Below the pieces are notes generated by a model, which did not search any database, was not told the origin of the DNA, and worked only from the letters and a program-made list of their open reading frames with translations. A stretch of DNA of 64,000 nucleotides, taken from assembly GCA_963724135.1 (NCBI GenBank), contig CAVRTA010000002.1, forward strand, positions 62,001 through 126,000, in the 5' to 3' direction. Below are positions 47,694 to 57,140 of this stretch, one piece after another. Both the position numbers and the translations under genes were made by a program. Each line of letters starts with the position of its first letter. Position 1 is the first letter of the stretch. The DNA is from DATLGB01 sp963724135. GTDB taxonomy: Bacteria; Actinomycetota; Thermoleophilia; Solirubrobacterales; Solirubrobacteraceae.

Positions 47694-48319
47694 CGATGCT
47701 GCCTCTCACCGAATCCGCCCGGGCCGTTCGCAAGCTCGGCGGTGCAGACGTCGCGGATGTCTCGCGGTCGATGGCGCGCGCGTTCTTCGACGATCCCGTC
47801 GTCGGGCATTGGTGCCTGGCCGACGAAGCCAAGCGGATGGCCCGCCTGGAGCGCATCTTCGAGCTCTGGCTGAATCAGCTCTATCTGCCGCACAACCAGT
47901 GCTACACCGATGAGGATCTCCGTGGCGGCGCGTTCTGGCTGCCCCCGGGCACATGGAAGCTCAGCGGTGTTGCCCAACTGCGGCTGATCGCACGCACGGC
48001 CCGCGCGACCGGCGGCGCGACGCCGCGGATCGTGCGCGCACTCACGGCGCTCGAGGCCAAGCATCCGCACGAGCCGCACCACTATCTGCAGTTCCTCGGC
48101 GTCGAACCCGACTCGCAGGGCGAGGGGGTCGGAAGCGCCCTGCTGCGACCTGTGCTCGACCGCTGCGACCGCGACGGCGTGCCGGCCTACCTGGAGGCGA
48201 CGTGCGAGCGCAACGTCGCGCTGTACGAGCGGCACGGCTTCGCGATCGTCGAGGAGATCCGCCTGCTGGGCGGCGGCCCGCCGCTATGGCGGATGTGGCG
48301 CGAGTCGGACACCGCGTGA
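47690..48319 (+). CDS. GNAT-family N-acetyltransferase
   Basis: A 209-residue GNAT enzyme. The conserved C-terminal half has HYLQFLGVEPDSQGEGVGSA (acetyl-CoA loop Q-G-E-G-V-G-S) and VPAYLEATCERNVALYERHG, ending GGGPPLWRMWRE. This layout is common in actinobacterial acetyltransferases of unknown substrate. ATG start overlapping the lysyl-oxidase-like stop (ATGA), so the two are co-transcribed. Confidence 0.83.
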   Translation: MTMLPLTESARAVRKLGGADVADVSRSMARAFFDDPVVGHWCLADEAKRMARLERIFELWLNQLYLPHNQCYTDEDLRGGAFWLPPGTWKLSGVAQLRLIARTARATGGATPRIVRALTALEAKHPHEPHHYLQFLGVEPDSQGEGVGSALLRPVLDRCDRDGVPAYLEATCERNVALYERHGFAIVEEIRLLGGGPPLWRMWRESDTA

Positions 48320-48340
48320 GACGATGGCGGCGGGGGAAGC

Positions 48341-51300
48341 ATGGGCGAGGACGTAACACAGCTATCGGCGCTCGGGGTGCCGGCGGGGACGATCACGTTC
48401 CTGCTGACCGACGTCGAGGGCTCGACGCGGCTGTGGGAGGCAGCGCCCGCGGCGATGCCCGACGCGATCGCGCGCCATTACGAGATCCTCGACGCGGCGA
48501 TCGCCTCTCACGGCGGCGTGCGCCCGGTCGAGCAGGGGGAGGGTGACAGTGTCGTCGCCGTCTTCACGCGCGCCGGCGACGCGCTGGCGGCGGCGCTCGA
48601 CGCCCAGCGCGCGCTGACCGCCGAGGACTGGCCCGACGGCGCGCCGCTGCGGGTGCGGATGGCGCTGCACACCGGGGACGCGCAGCTGCGCGACGAGGGC
48701 AACTACTTCGGCGCCGCGGTGATCCGCTGCGCTCGCCTGCGCGCGGTCGCTCACGGCGGCCAGGTGCTGCTGTCGGCCGCCTCGGCGGAGCTGGTGGCGG
48801 ACCACCTGCCCGATGGCGGCGACCTCGTCAACCTTGGCGTGCACCGCCTGCGCGACCTCGGCCGGCCGGAGCGTGTGTTCGCGCTCGCCCATCCCGACCT
48901 TCCCGGCGGCGCGCCGCCGCCGCGCTCGCTGGACCAGCTGCCCAACAACCTCCCCGTGCAGCTGACCAGCTTCGTCGGCCGCGACCGCGAGCTCTCAGAG
49001 CTCGACAGGCTGCTCGACGCGACGCGCCTGCTGACATTGACCGGCGCCGGTGGCTGCGGCAAGACCCGGCTGTCGCTACAGCTTGCCGCCGACGCGCTGG
49101 ACCGCTATCCCGACGGCGCGTGGTGGCTGGAGCTTGCGCCCCTGTCTGACCCCGCGTTGATCGAGTCGGCGCTGGCGACCGTGGTCGGCGTGCGCCCGCT
49201 GCCCGGCCAGACGCCCCTGCAGGCGGCGATCCTGCACCTCGCCGCGCACACCGCGCTCGTCCTGCTCGACAACTGCGAGCACGTGCTCGAGCCGTGCGCG
49301 AAGATCGCCGACGCCGTCCTGCACGGCTGCCCGGGCGTCACCGTCGTTGCGACGAGCCGCGAGCCGCTCGGCCTCGGGGGCGAGACGACCTGGCGCGTGC
49401 CGTCGCTGTCGCTGCCCGCGCCGAGCGCGCCCGAGGCGCGGCAGTCGCTCGCGCAGTCCGACGCGGTGCGGCTGTTCATCGAGCGCGCGCTCAAGGTACG
49501 CCCGAACTTCACGGTCACCAACGAGACGGCCCCCGCACATAGCTCAGATCTGCCAGAGCCTCGACGGCATCCCGCTGGCGATCGAGCTCGCCGCCGCGCG
49601 CGTGCGCGTGCTGTCGGTCGAGCTCATCGCCGACGGGCTCGCAGATCGCTTCCGGCTGCTCACCGGCGGCGCGCGCGGCGCGCTGCCGCGCCTGCAGACC
49701 CTGCGCGCCTCGGTCGACTGGAGCCACGAGTTGCTCGGCGACGACGAGCGCACACTGCTGCGCCGCCTCGGTGTGTTCCACGGCGGCTTCACGCTGGACG
49801 CTTGCGAGGCCGTCTGCGCCGGCGACGATCTCGATCGCTACGCGATCCTCGACCTGCTCACGTCCCTTGTCGACAAGTCGCTCGTCCTCGCCGCCGAGCG
49901 CGAGACACTGAGCCGCTACGTGCTGCTGGAGACGGTGCGCCACTACGCGCTGGATCGCCTCGCCGAGGCCGGTGAGACTGACCACCTCCAGCGCCGCCAC
50001 GCCGATGCGTTTCTCGCGTTCGCCGAAGGCAGCACACCGACGGAGGCGCGCTGGGACGAGCTGCTCGCTGCGGAGGCCGCGAACCTCTATGCGGCGATCG
50101 ATCATGCCGCCGCGAGCGAGCCGTCGATGGCACTGCGGCTGTGCTCGGCACTGGCGTACTGGTGGGTCGTCACGGCGCGGCTCGTCGAAGGTACGACAGC
50201 GCTCAGTCGTGCGCTCGACGCCGCGGATGACGATCGGTCGGCGATGGTCGGCCGGGCGCTCGCCTGGCACGGATACCTCGCATGGTTTGCCGGCGACCAC
50301 GAGCGTTCCAAGCAGGACGCGACCGAGGCGCTCGCGCTGGCCCAGGATCTCGATGACCAGGGCGTCGAGGCGCACGCGCTGAACCTCGCCGGCCTGCTCG
50401 AATTCGTCACCGACCCTCGCGGCGCCCTTCCGACGCTCGAGCGCTCCCGCGAACTCGCCCGCGCCACAGGCGAGGACTGGTGTCTCGCCGAGGCCTCGCA
50501 GAACGTCGGGATGGGGCTGATGAGCGCGGGCGAGTTCGACGCAGCACGTGCGGAGCTCGAGGCGTCCTACGACGTCGCTGCCCGCAACGGCTTTCACGAG
50601 ATCGTCGCCTGGCACTGGTGGATGCTCGGCCACACCGTGCATCCCAAGGGCGACGGCGCTGCGGCGCGTGCGCTGTGGGAGCGCTCTGGCGAGGGGAACG
50701 AGTCGCAGCACGGCATGGCGACCTGGGGGCTGAGCATGCTCGATGTCGACGAGGGGCGGCCGGCTGATGCGGTCGAGCGGCTGCAAGCGTGCCGGAGGCG
50801 CATGGTCGCCGCCGGCGTCGGGCTCGCGCTGCCATTCATCGATGCCGGCTTCGCAGCGGCCCAGGCTGCCCTCGGTCGGCTCGACGAGGCGCGGGACGGG
50901 ATGATCGCCGCGGCGCCCGAACTGGGTGAGGGCTTCGTGTGGGGTCAGGCGATGACGCTGCTCGATCTGGCGCGCGTCGAGCGACTTCGCGGCGACCGTG
51001 CAGCCGCACGCGCGAGCGCCGACGAGGCGCTCGCGGTCGCCGAGCACCTCGGCAACGCCACGTTCGAAGCGCGCGCACGCCAACGGCTCGCTCGCGTCGC
51101 GATCGCCGAAGGCGACTGGGCAACCGCAGAGAAGCTCGCACACGACGCGCTCGCCTCGCAGGCCGAGCGCGGCGACCACCTCGACGTGCCGGACTCGCTC
51201 GACGCGCTCGCGGAGATCGGCGCCGGTCTGGAGAGCCACGAGGAGTCCGCGCGCCTGCTCGGCGCTGCCGACCGCGCCCGCGCGGACATTGTCGTCGCGC

Positions 51301-51695
51301 GCTGGGCGCCGGAGCAGGACCACGCCGACGCGCTTGCCGCGCGGCTTCGCGAGGCGTTGGGCGACGAGGCGTTCGACGCCGCGTACGCCGACGGCGAGGG
51401 CCTGGCCCACGACGAGGCGATCGCCTACGTGCGGCGCGCGCGCGGCGAACGCAAGCGCCCGTCGGGTGGCTGGGAGAGCCTGACGCCGACCGAACTCGAG
51501 ATCGTTCGCCACACCGCCGCCGGGCTGACGAATCCCGAGATCGGCGAGCGCATGTTCATCGCACGCGGGACCGTGAAGGTCCATCTCTCGCACATCTACG
51601 CCAAGCTCGGCCTTCGCAACCGAGCCGAGGTCACAGCCGAGGCGATGCGCCGAAACGCCGCCGAGGACGACCCAGTAGTACGCCACCCGCAGTAG
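48341..51695 (+). CDS. Cyclase-like / STAND ATPase / TPR / LuxR transcriptional regulator (one apparent frameshift)
   Basis: A 1117-residue regulator after repair near 49535. Domains: class III nucleotide cyclase-like (residues ~12-185: GTITFLLTDVEGSTRLWEAA, GEGDSVVAVF, NYFGAAVIRCARLRAVAHGG); NB-ARC/STAND ATPase (~205-560: FVGRDRELSELDRLLDATR, Walker A LTGAGGCGKTRLSLQLA, VLLDNCEHVLEPCAKIADAV, LDGIPLAIELAAARV); helical TPR-like region (~600-1030); LuxR HTH (~1045-1110: SLTPTELEIVRHTAAGLTNP, FIARGTVKVHLSHIYAKLGL). The cyclase part keeps both metal Asp but has VIRCARL where active family members have VNRxARL, so the catalytic Asn is Ile and the domain may be only a sensor. The ligand is unknown; the TA genes follow. 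Confidence 0.85.
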
Positions 51696-51706
51696 CCTTG
51701 TGTGGC

Positions 51707-51947
51707 ATGCCTGTGGAGCGCGTTCCGGTGGAGTTGGACGCTGCCCTGATCGAGCGCGCGCGCAACGTCGCGCGCTCCAGGCGAAGCGTCTGACACGCAA
51801 GTCGTCGAGGATGCCCTGACGATCTACCTCGGGCTGCGTGCGCTGGATGAGGCGCACGCGCAAGGCGGTCTGGACGAAGACGAAGCCAACCGTCTCGCCG
51901 CCGACGAAGTCCGCGCCTTCCGCCAGGCGCGCGACACGGCTGCGTGA
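51707..51947 (+). CDS. Antitoxin of a type II toxin-antitoxin pair (one apparent frameshift)
   Basis: A 79-residue small protein after removing one extra base at ~51780: MPVERVPVELDAALIERARN, then VARSxEASDTQVVEDALTIY and LGLRALDEAHAQ. The N-terminal strand followed by two helices fits a ribbon-helix-helix DNA-binding antitoxin. The stop overlaps the start of the PIN toxin gene (GTGA), the normal arrangement for co-translated TA pairs. Confidence 0.72.
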
Positions 51948-52231
51948 GTCGAGCCGTAATCGACACGAGCGTCCTGGTCTCGGCGTTCATCGGCCATCCC
52001 GGGGCGGCACCGGCTCGACTCGTCGACGCATGGCGGGACGGCCGAGTCGTCTTCGTGGCGTCGCCGCAGCTGATCGACGAGCTCAGTGGGGTGTTGGCTC
52101 GACCGAAGTTCAATCGATGGGCAGACGACGGCCGCGGCGCTGCTCACGCAGAGGCCATCGCCGCTGGGTCCGCGGCAACCTGGCGGCAACATCCCGTGTT
52201 GCCGGACCGTGTCATCCAGGTACCTAGATGA
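51944..52231 (+). pseudogene. PIN-domain toxin, truncated at the C-terminus
   Basis: Starts as a normal PIN-family RNase toxin: MSRAVIDTSVLVSAFIGHPG (first metal Asp), APARLVDAWRDGRVVFVASP, QLIDELSGVLARPKFNRWAD (the conserved Glu). After PVLPDRVIQ the expected DPDDDYLVALA with the third acidic pocket is missing and the frame ends 4 residues later. Full-length members are ~135-145 residues; this has 95. The break lies about 55 bases before the attachment-site repeat at 52264, so the 3' end was probably lost in a recombination there. Toxicity is unlikely without the missing Asp residues. Confidence 0.72.
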
Positions 52232-52263
52232 GGCCTGCGCCGCCTATTCACGTACTTCCATGG

Positions 52264-52329
52264 CACGGTTCGACACCTCTGGCCTCTCTGTCACGCCGGA
52301 GGTCGCGGGTTCGAGTCCCGTCGCTCCCG
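52264..52329 (+). repeat. Attachment-site-like repeat: tRNA-Asp 3' half with shared element flank (copy 2)
   Basis: Bases 52288-52329 are identical to tRNA-Asp 46009-46050 (42 of 42). The 24 bases before (52264-52287, CACGGTTCGACACCTCTGGC and on) do not come from the tRNA but match 18 of 24 bases in front of the third copy at 58717-58740. This is what the right end of an element integrated at a tRNA 3' end should look like. Confidence 0.82.
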
Positions 52330-52571
52330 CTCCCGGGAAGTCCTGCAAGGCCGTCGCTTCCCTCTCGAACGGTCGACTTCCGGCCGGCTGAGGCGGCTTG
52401 CGGAGTAGCGCTGCAAAGTAGCGCTCGGCTTCTTTCGTGCAGTTCGTGTTCAGGCTCTGGCGAGGACGTGAGCTGCCAGCGAGAAGTCCTCGTGACCTGG
52501 CCGTCGAGTGAACTGAAAATGGGGGGTGGCTCCCCGATGACACGGCGCCACGCCAGCTGCATACTCGGGGC
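52330..52571. other. Non-coding stretch after attachment repeat 2
   Basis: I see no gene with sound coding character. Frames crossing this region on both strands owe their ends to the tRNA-like repeat (for example antisense GATGLEPATSGVT). AGTAGCGCT occurs twice at 52405-52424. The promoter of the beta-lactamase-like gene should lie at the right end. Confidence 0.5.
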
Positions 52572-53654
52572 ATGCGCTTGGTGATTGCGGCAGGGGTGGC
52601 TCTAGTGCTCACTGGTTGGCCGGGCTCCGCCGAGGCCAAACGCCCGCCGCGCGGCGAGGCGGAGCGCGTGGCGTCGTTTCTCACCCCGGGGACTACAGGC
52701 CACGGCGGGACCACTGCGGTCTATCTGCGCCGGACCGGCAGGAGCCATCCGCTGCTGGCCCTCAACGCGTCGTTCGCGATCGAGCCGGCGAGCGCCATCA
52801 AGATGCTTCTGCACCTGCACGCGATGCGGCTCGTCCGCCCGGGGAACGAGTCACTGGACAGCCCGCTCCAGGTATGGAAGTACACGCTCTCCGCAGGGAC
52901 CTTGGGCGATCCCTCCAGCCCGGGTGCGTGTCCCAACGAGGTCGAGGAGGGAAACCCCCTCAACGCGGAGACGCTCCCGCTCGGTGAGGGCATGCGGCTG
53001 ATGATGGTCGAGTCGAACAACCGCACGACTCGCGGGATCGTCCTGCGCTACGGACTGCCTGCACTCAACGCGACCGCCGCGGCGATCGGGATGACGCATA
53101 CCCGCCTCGGCCAGGATTTGATCGGTTGCTTCTACTTCGGCGACAAGCACAACGAGACCACGCTCGAGGACCTGGCCCGCCTCTACGAAGGCGTCGAGAG
53201 GACGCGCTTCGTCGATGCAACCGGGCGATCGCTGATGTACGAACGAATGCTCGCCGGCAGCGGCCCGCCTTATCCCGAGGTCGAGCGCGTGGTGCGCGAT
53301 GTTGGCGAGGCCGTCAATGCCCGCCCCGGCGCCGTGGAGAAGGTGCTCGCCGGCATGCGCTTCGCGCAGAAGCCTGGCTTCTACACGATTCCTTGCGCTG
53401 CCGTTCCCTATGCGGGGGAGCGGATGGCGAACGAGTGCGGCAGCCCGTCGCGGAGCGCGTTCGTCACGTCGCTGGCAGGCACCGTCACCGTGCCGTTCGC
53501 GCGTAGGCCACGGACCTACGTGGGTGGTGTTGCGCTGCATGAGCGCTTCGACGATTGTGCGAACTGCGTTCCCCAGTATCGCGCCGCCCTTCTGCGCGCC
53601 TACGCGGAGCGGCTGCGCTGGGTGATCAGACAGGCTCTGCGCTCATACCGCTGA
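52572..53654 (+). CDS. Secreted class-A beta-lactamase-like serine hydrolase
   Basis: A 360-residue exported protein with signal peptide MRLVIAAGVALVLTGWPGSA. The active-site tetrad SxxK is SAIK in FAIEPASAIKMLLHLHAMRL (~residue 75). The second motif is SNN in MMVESNNRTTRGIVLRYG (like SDN, ~residue 150), and the third may be KPG in GMRFAQKPGFYTI. Paired cysteines (PGACPNEVEE, DLIGCFYFGD, DDCANCVPQY) suggest disulfides. Many such actinobacterial proteins are not antibiotic resistance enzymes but wall or small-molecule hydrolases, so the function stays open. It overlaps the convergent LuxR gene by 29 bases and lies inside the second island. Confidence 0.78.
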   Translation: MRLVIAAGVALVLTGWPGSAEAKRPPRGEAERVASFLTPGTTGHGGTTAVYLRRTGRSHPLLALNASFAIEPASAIKMLLHLHAMRLVRPGNESLDSPLQVWKYTLSAGTLGDPSSPGACPNEVEEGNPLNAETLPLGEGMRLMMVESNNRTTRGIVLRYGLPALNATAAAIGMTHTRLGQDLIGCFYFGDKHNETTLEDLARLYEGVERTRFVDATGRSLMYERMLAGSGPPYPEVERVVRDVGEAVNARPGAVEKVLAGMRFAQKPGFYTIPCAAVPYAGERMANECGSPSRSAFVTSLAGTVTVPFARRPRTYVGGVALHERFDDCANCVPQYRAALLRAYAERLRWVIRQALRSYR

Positions 53655-56433
53655 GCGCGCCGGCCAGGGCGTCCCGGGATGCGATCTCGAGCTTGCGGTA
53701 GGCGCCGCTGAGGTGGTGCTCGACGCTCTTGCGGGTGATGAAAAGCGTCTGGGCAATCTCGGGGTTCGACAGTCCGTCTGCGGCGAGCCGTGCCACGCGT
53801 AGCTCCGCGGGGGTCAGTGACTCAGCGCCGCTGAGCACCCGGCGCCGTGGCCGAGCCCCTGCGGCCAGCAATTCCTCGTGGGCGTAGGCAGCGATTGCGT
53901 GCGCACCGCATTGCGTCGCGAGGTCCAGCGCGCGCCGGAGCGGGTCGCGTGCTTGAACCGGTTGCCGCTGCTGACGCTGGGAGCGACCGAGGTCCACGAG
54001 CACGCGCGCGACCTCGACCCGGTGCGGCGTGCTCTCGAGTAGGCCGAGGGCCTCGCGCAGAAGCCTCTCCGCGTCCCGGCGCGCGCCCATGAGCGCCTTC
54101 ACCCGCAGTGCGATGCCCAGCAGGCGTGGCTCGCCAAACTCGCGGGCGATGCGCAGCGTCTCATCAGAGAGCGCCGTCGCGGCGGCGCGGTCGCCGGTCC
54201 CAAAATGCGCCACAGCGGCCAGCGGACGCCACGGAAGCAGCGCATGGTTGCAACGGGCCATCCCGAAGCGCGCCTGGAACTCCCCGGCGCGCGTGGCGTC
54301 AGCCACGGCCTCGTGGTAGCGACGCTGAGCGAGCCGCAGCATCGCCCGCGCTGCGAGCACACGGCCCCAGTCGAACGAGTCCTTCTCGATGCTGCTGTCC
54401 GGCCAGTCGTCGAGCATGGCCTCACCCGCCGCCAGCCGGCCGCGGTCGACCAGCACCGGCATGGCGAACTGGATCTGCTCTGCGGCCTTGCCGCCGAAGA
54501 GACGCTCCCGATCCGTATCTCCGAAGCCGCTCAGCAGGGTTTCTGCGGTGGCGAGGTCACCGTCGTAGGCGATGGCTACGCCGAGCAGGGTCTCGCCGGA
54601 CAGCCGCTCCACGACGGAACCCGTCCGCACTCCGCGGTCGAGCAGCTGCTGGGCGAGGGCGCGCGCGGTGCCCGTTCGGCCGTATGCGCTTAGGAGCGCG
54701 ATGACCCCGGAACTGTGGACCGCTCCCGCGGGATCGTCCTCGATGGTGTGCCGCGCGACGGGCTCGATCAGGCGCAGGACTTCGCCGATCGGCCGGTTGT
54801 CGTAGACGGCGAGGCGAACCAGAGCCTCGAGAACCAGCCGTTCGCCGCGCGTGCGTCCCTCGCTCACCTCGGCGGCCAGACCCGCTGCGCGGCCGATGAC
54901 GTCCTCGGGCCGCCCGCCGTACATGCCAGCGAGTAGGACCTCAGACTCAAGCAGCAGCCGGACCTCCCGGTCGTCGTGCTCGAAGCTGCCGAGCGACTGC
55001 TCGAGGAAAGCGACGCGCGCCGGACCGATCGGCATGGCTCTCGCAGCCGCGATCACCGCCTCGGCCCTGCGCTCGGAAGGCACCCCCGCATGGCCTGCGA
55101 CCGCGTGGAGCCGCTCAATCGCGCCGGCGTCGCCGGCGTCCAGCCCGACCACCCCGAGCTCGAGGTCAGCCTCGGGACGGATGTCTGGGGCTGGAGGCTC
55201 TGCAAGCGCACGGCTCAGCAACGCGTGTGCCAGCGTTACGTCGCCTCGCGTGCGGGCGGTGCGCCCCGCGGCGAGCAGCACGTCGGCGGCCGCGGCGTCT
55301 CCAGCCGGCTCAGTCTCGAGCAGGTGTACGGCGATGGTCTCGGCGTCCGCGCCCTCAGCGGACAGGACGCGAGCGGCGTTGGCGTGCAATTCCGCCCGCC
55401 GCGGCCAGGACAGCGCCTCGAGGACGGCGGCACGTAGCACGGGGTGACGCAGGCGCAGAGGCTTGTCGGGCGCGAACACATCCCAGGTCACCAGCGCCTC
55501 GACGACACGCGCGCTCTCGGTCATGGTCAGGCCCGCGACCTCGGCCGCATGGCGCAGCTCGGCGTGTTCGCCCAGCGCCGCGACCGCCTCCGCGAGGCGC
55601 TCACCACGAGGGTGTGCGCTGCGGCAGCGCGCGATCACCGACATGGCGATCGAGGCAGGGCCGAGATCGTGCAGCCGGCGCGCTCCGGCATCGTCCGGCT
55701 CGACCGCGGAGCCTCGCGCCGAAACCAGCAGCTCGTGCAAGTAGAGAGGGTTGCCACCGGTCGTGCTGACGCAGGCCGCGACGAAGTCCTCGGAAGGGGT
55801 CGTCCCGACCGTGCTGCGGACGATCTCGGCTATCGCCGCCGACCCCAGCGGTGCCGGATCGAGCAACGTCACCGTGCGGTCAGCGAGGAGAGCGTCGAGG
55901 GATGGGTTGCCGAGTATCGGACGCGCGGCCAGGAGCGAGAGGAGCGCATGGTCGGCCGATCGTCGCCCCACGTAGGCCAGCCACGCCAACGACGGCGTAT
56001 CGGCCCAATGAGCATCGTCGACGACGAGCGCGAGCGGTTGCTCTTCTGCCGCCTCGGCCACGATCCACCAGAAGGCGTGCATGATCGAGGCCGGGTCGGG
56101 ACCCGCATCCGAGCCGCCGAGAACGGCAAGCGCGGCCGCCGCCGGTCCATCCCGCGCAGCCCCCACGGCCTCCTGCAGCGCCGGCGACTCCACCAGTTGG
56201 CGCACGACACCGAATGGGATCGAGGACTCGAGCTCGCCCGCCCTGGCGCGCGCGACGGCGAAGCCCTGCGCGCGTGCTGCCTCAGTGCCGAGCTCGAGTA
56301 CTGTGGACTTCCCGATGCCGGCCGGCCCCCGCAACGCCACCGTGCATCCCGTTCTCTCCTTCGCAGCACGGACGATGCGGTCAGCGATGACCGCCAGCTC
56401 GCTGCCGCGCTCGAGCACACCCGCCTCCCCCAT
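53626..56433 (-). CDS. LuxR-family transcriptional regulator with AAA/STAND ATPase (LAL type)
   Basis: A 935-residue large ATP-binding LuxR regulator. Walker A is VALRGPAGIGKSTVLELG (residues ~36-44), Walker B is PLALVVDDAHWADTPSLAWL, then the sensor LLSLLAARP. A helical TPR-like middle spans ~400-860. The C-terminal HTH is ESLTPAELRVARLAADGLSN, PEIAQTLFITRKSVEHHLSG, AYRKLEIASRDALAGAL. Regulators of this class often control secondary metabolite or sugar-use genes. The ligand and target are unknown; candidates are the neighbouring hydrolase and methyltransferase units. ATG start at 56433. Confidence 0.88.
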   Translation of the reverse strand: MGEAGVLERGSELAVIADRIVRAAKERTGCTVALRGPAGIGKSTVLELGTEAARAQGFAVARARAGELESSIPFGVVRQLVESPALQEAVGAARDGPAAAALAVLGGSDAGPDPASIMHAFWWIVAEAAEEQPLALVVDDAHWADTPSLAWLAYVGRRSADHALLSLLAARPILGNPSLDALLADRTVTLLDPAPLGSAAIAEIVRSTVGTTPSEDFVAACVSTTGGNPLYLHELLVSARGSAVEPDDAGARRLHDLGPASIAMSVIARCRSAHPRGERLAEAVAALGEHAELRHAAEVAGLTMTESARVVEALVTWDVFAPDKPLRLRHPVLRAAVLEALSWPRRAELHANAARVLSAEGADAETIAVHLLETEPAGDAAAADVLLAAGRTARTRGDVTLAHALLSRALAEPPAPDIRPEADLELGVVGLDAGDAGAIERLHAVAGHAGVPSERRAEAVIAAARAMPIGPARVAFLEQSLGSFEHDDREVRLLLESEVLLAGMYGGRPEDVIGRAAGLAAEVSEGRTRGERLVLEALVRLAVYDNRPIGEVLRLIEPVARHTIEDDPAGAVHSSGVIALLSAYGRTGTARALAQQLLDRGVRTGSVVERLSGETLLGVAIAYDGDLATAETLLSGFGDTDRERLFGGKAAEQIQFAMPVLVDRGRLAAGEAMLDDWPDSSIEKDSFDWGRVLAARAMLRLAQRRYHEAVADATRAGEFQARFGMARCNHALLPWRPLAAVAHFGTGDRAAATALSDETLRIAREFGEPRLLGIALRVKALMGARRDAERLLREALGLLESTPHRVEVARVLVDLGRSQRQQRQPVQARDPLRRALDLATQCGAHAIAAYAHEELLAAGARPRRRVLSGAESLTPAELRVARLAADGLSNPEIAQTLFITRKSVEHHLSGAYRKLEIASRDALAGALSGMSAEPV

Positions 56434-56710
56434 GGCGCGACGCTACCGCGAGAGCGCCGTAGGGTGCGGAACTAGGCAAGACCGCTCGCGTTCAATCCGC
56501 ATAGCCGCGGCGAGGGACTACTCGCGGGTCGCAGCCTGCGCAGTAACCCGAGCAGCAGCTAGCTCCCGATGCACTACGCACTCCACTACGCACTCGCGTT
56601 GCGTAGTGCTCGAGGCGAGTCGGGGGTAAGCACTGAGTTGTTCGGCGGGCGGGGGCTGAAGGAAGGGTCGGACGCGAGGTGCTCTGGGTGCCGTCAGGCG
56701 GGCGGTGAAG
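56434..56710. other. Non-coding stretch upstream of the LuxR regulator
   Basis: No gene is supported. It should hold the promoter of the LuxR regulator (reading left) and contains the repeat at 56572-56608. The remainder is GC-rich without clear signals. Confidence 0.5.
56572..56608. repeat. Direct and inverted CACTACGCA repeats, possible operator
   Basis: CACTACGCACTC occurs twice back to back (56572-56583 and 56584-56595), followed by the inverted copy TGCGTAGTG at 56600-56608. The second and third copies form a 9-bp hairpin with a 7-base loop. It lies ~140 bases upstream of the LuxR regulator start and may bind that regulator. Confidence 0.45.
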
Positions 56711-56989
56711 CTACGCGGCTGGGAGCAGGACGCCGGCGAGCTCGTCGGCCTTGATGTGGCCGGAAGGCCAGGTGATGGTGAGCTCGCCGTCGCGCTCGAG
56801 CAGCCATCGGACGTTGACGAGCACCATCCCGATTACGGCGCCCGACTCGTCGTAGTCGATCGCGTGTCCCTCGGGCGTCGCGATCGTGCGTGGAGCCTCC
56901 CGCGGCTCGCCGACGCTGAGGTAGAGCACGTCGCCGCGCTGGTCGTACTCGTGCTGGTCAAACGTAATCCCGGCGATCCTGAGCGTCAT
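56711..56989 (-). CDS. DUF2283-family small protein
   Basis: A 92-residue protein with the DUF2283 pattern: EYDQRGDVLYLSVGEPREAP, then GHAIDYDESGAVIGMVLVNV, a beta-rich fold with the conserved YD/DVLYL start. Such genes often sit beside DUF4258 genes in toxin-antitoxin-like pairs. Here a fragment of one lies immediately upstream, overlapping by ATGA. ATG at 56989. Confidence 0.75.
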   Translation of the reverse strand: MTLRIAGITFDQHEYDQRGDVLYLSVGEPREAPRTIATPEGHAIDYDESGAVIGMVLVNVRWLLERDGELTITWPSGHIKADELAGVLLPAA

Positions 56990-57126
56990 GGCGTGCCGCC
57001 GGGCTGGGTGTCCTGGATGAAGGCGGTCACCACGAATCCCGGCGCCTCGGTGAGGTCTACGACCACCCGAGCCAGCGACTGACGCCGTCGAACGTCTCGA
57101 TCGTGCACATGCCGCCGTGCAGCAGC
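56986..57126 (-). pseudogene. DUF4258-like remnant
   Basis: Only the C-terminal part of a DUF4258-like protein is convincing: LARVVVDLTEAPGFVVTAFI followed by QDTQPGG. Upstream the frame turns into Arg-rich text, and a neighbouring frame reads CTIETFDGV, so the gene seems to be frameshifted or decayed. Its stop overlaps the DUF2283 start. Limits are approximate. Confidence 0.5.
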
Positions 57127-57140
57127 ACGAGCGGTTGACG

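Noticed and set aside
52288..52329. A second functional tRNA-Asp
   Set aside because: Only the 3' half is present; no D-arm or 5' acceptor strand can be formed.
52244..52714. Minus-strand frames reading GATGLEPATSGVT / GTRTRDLRRDR at 52.3 kb and GLEPATSGVTG at 58.7 kb
   Set aside because: These are antisense translations of the tRNA-Asp 3' half, a familiar source of false genes.
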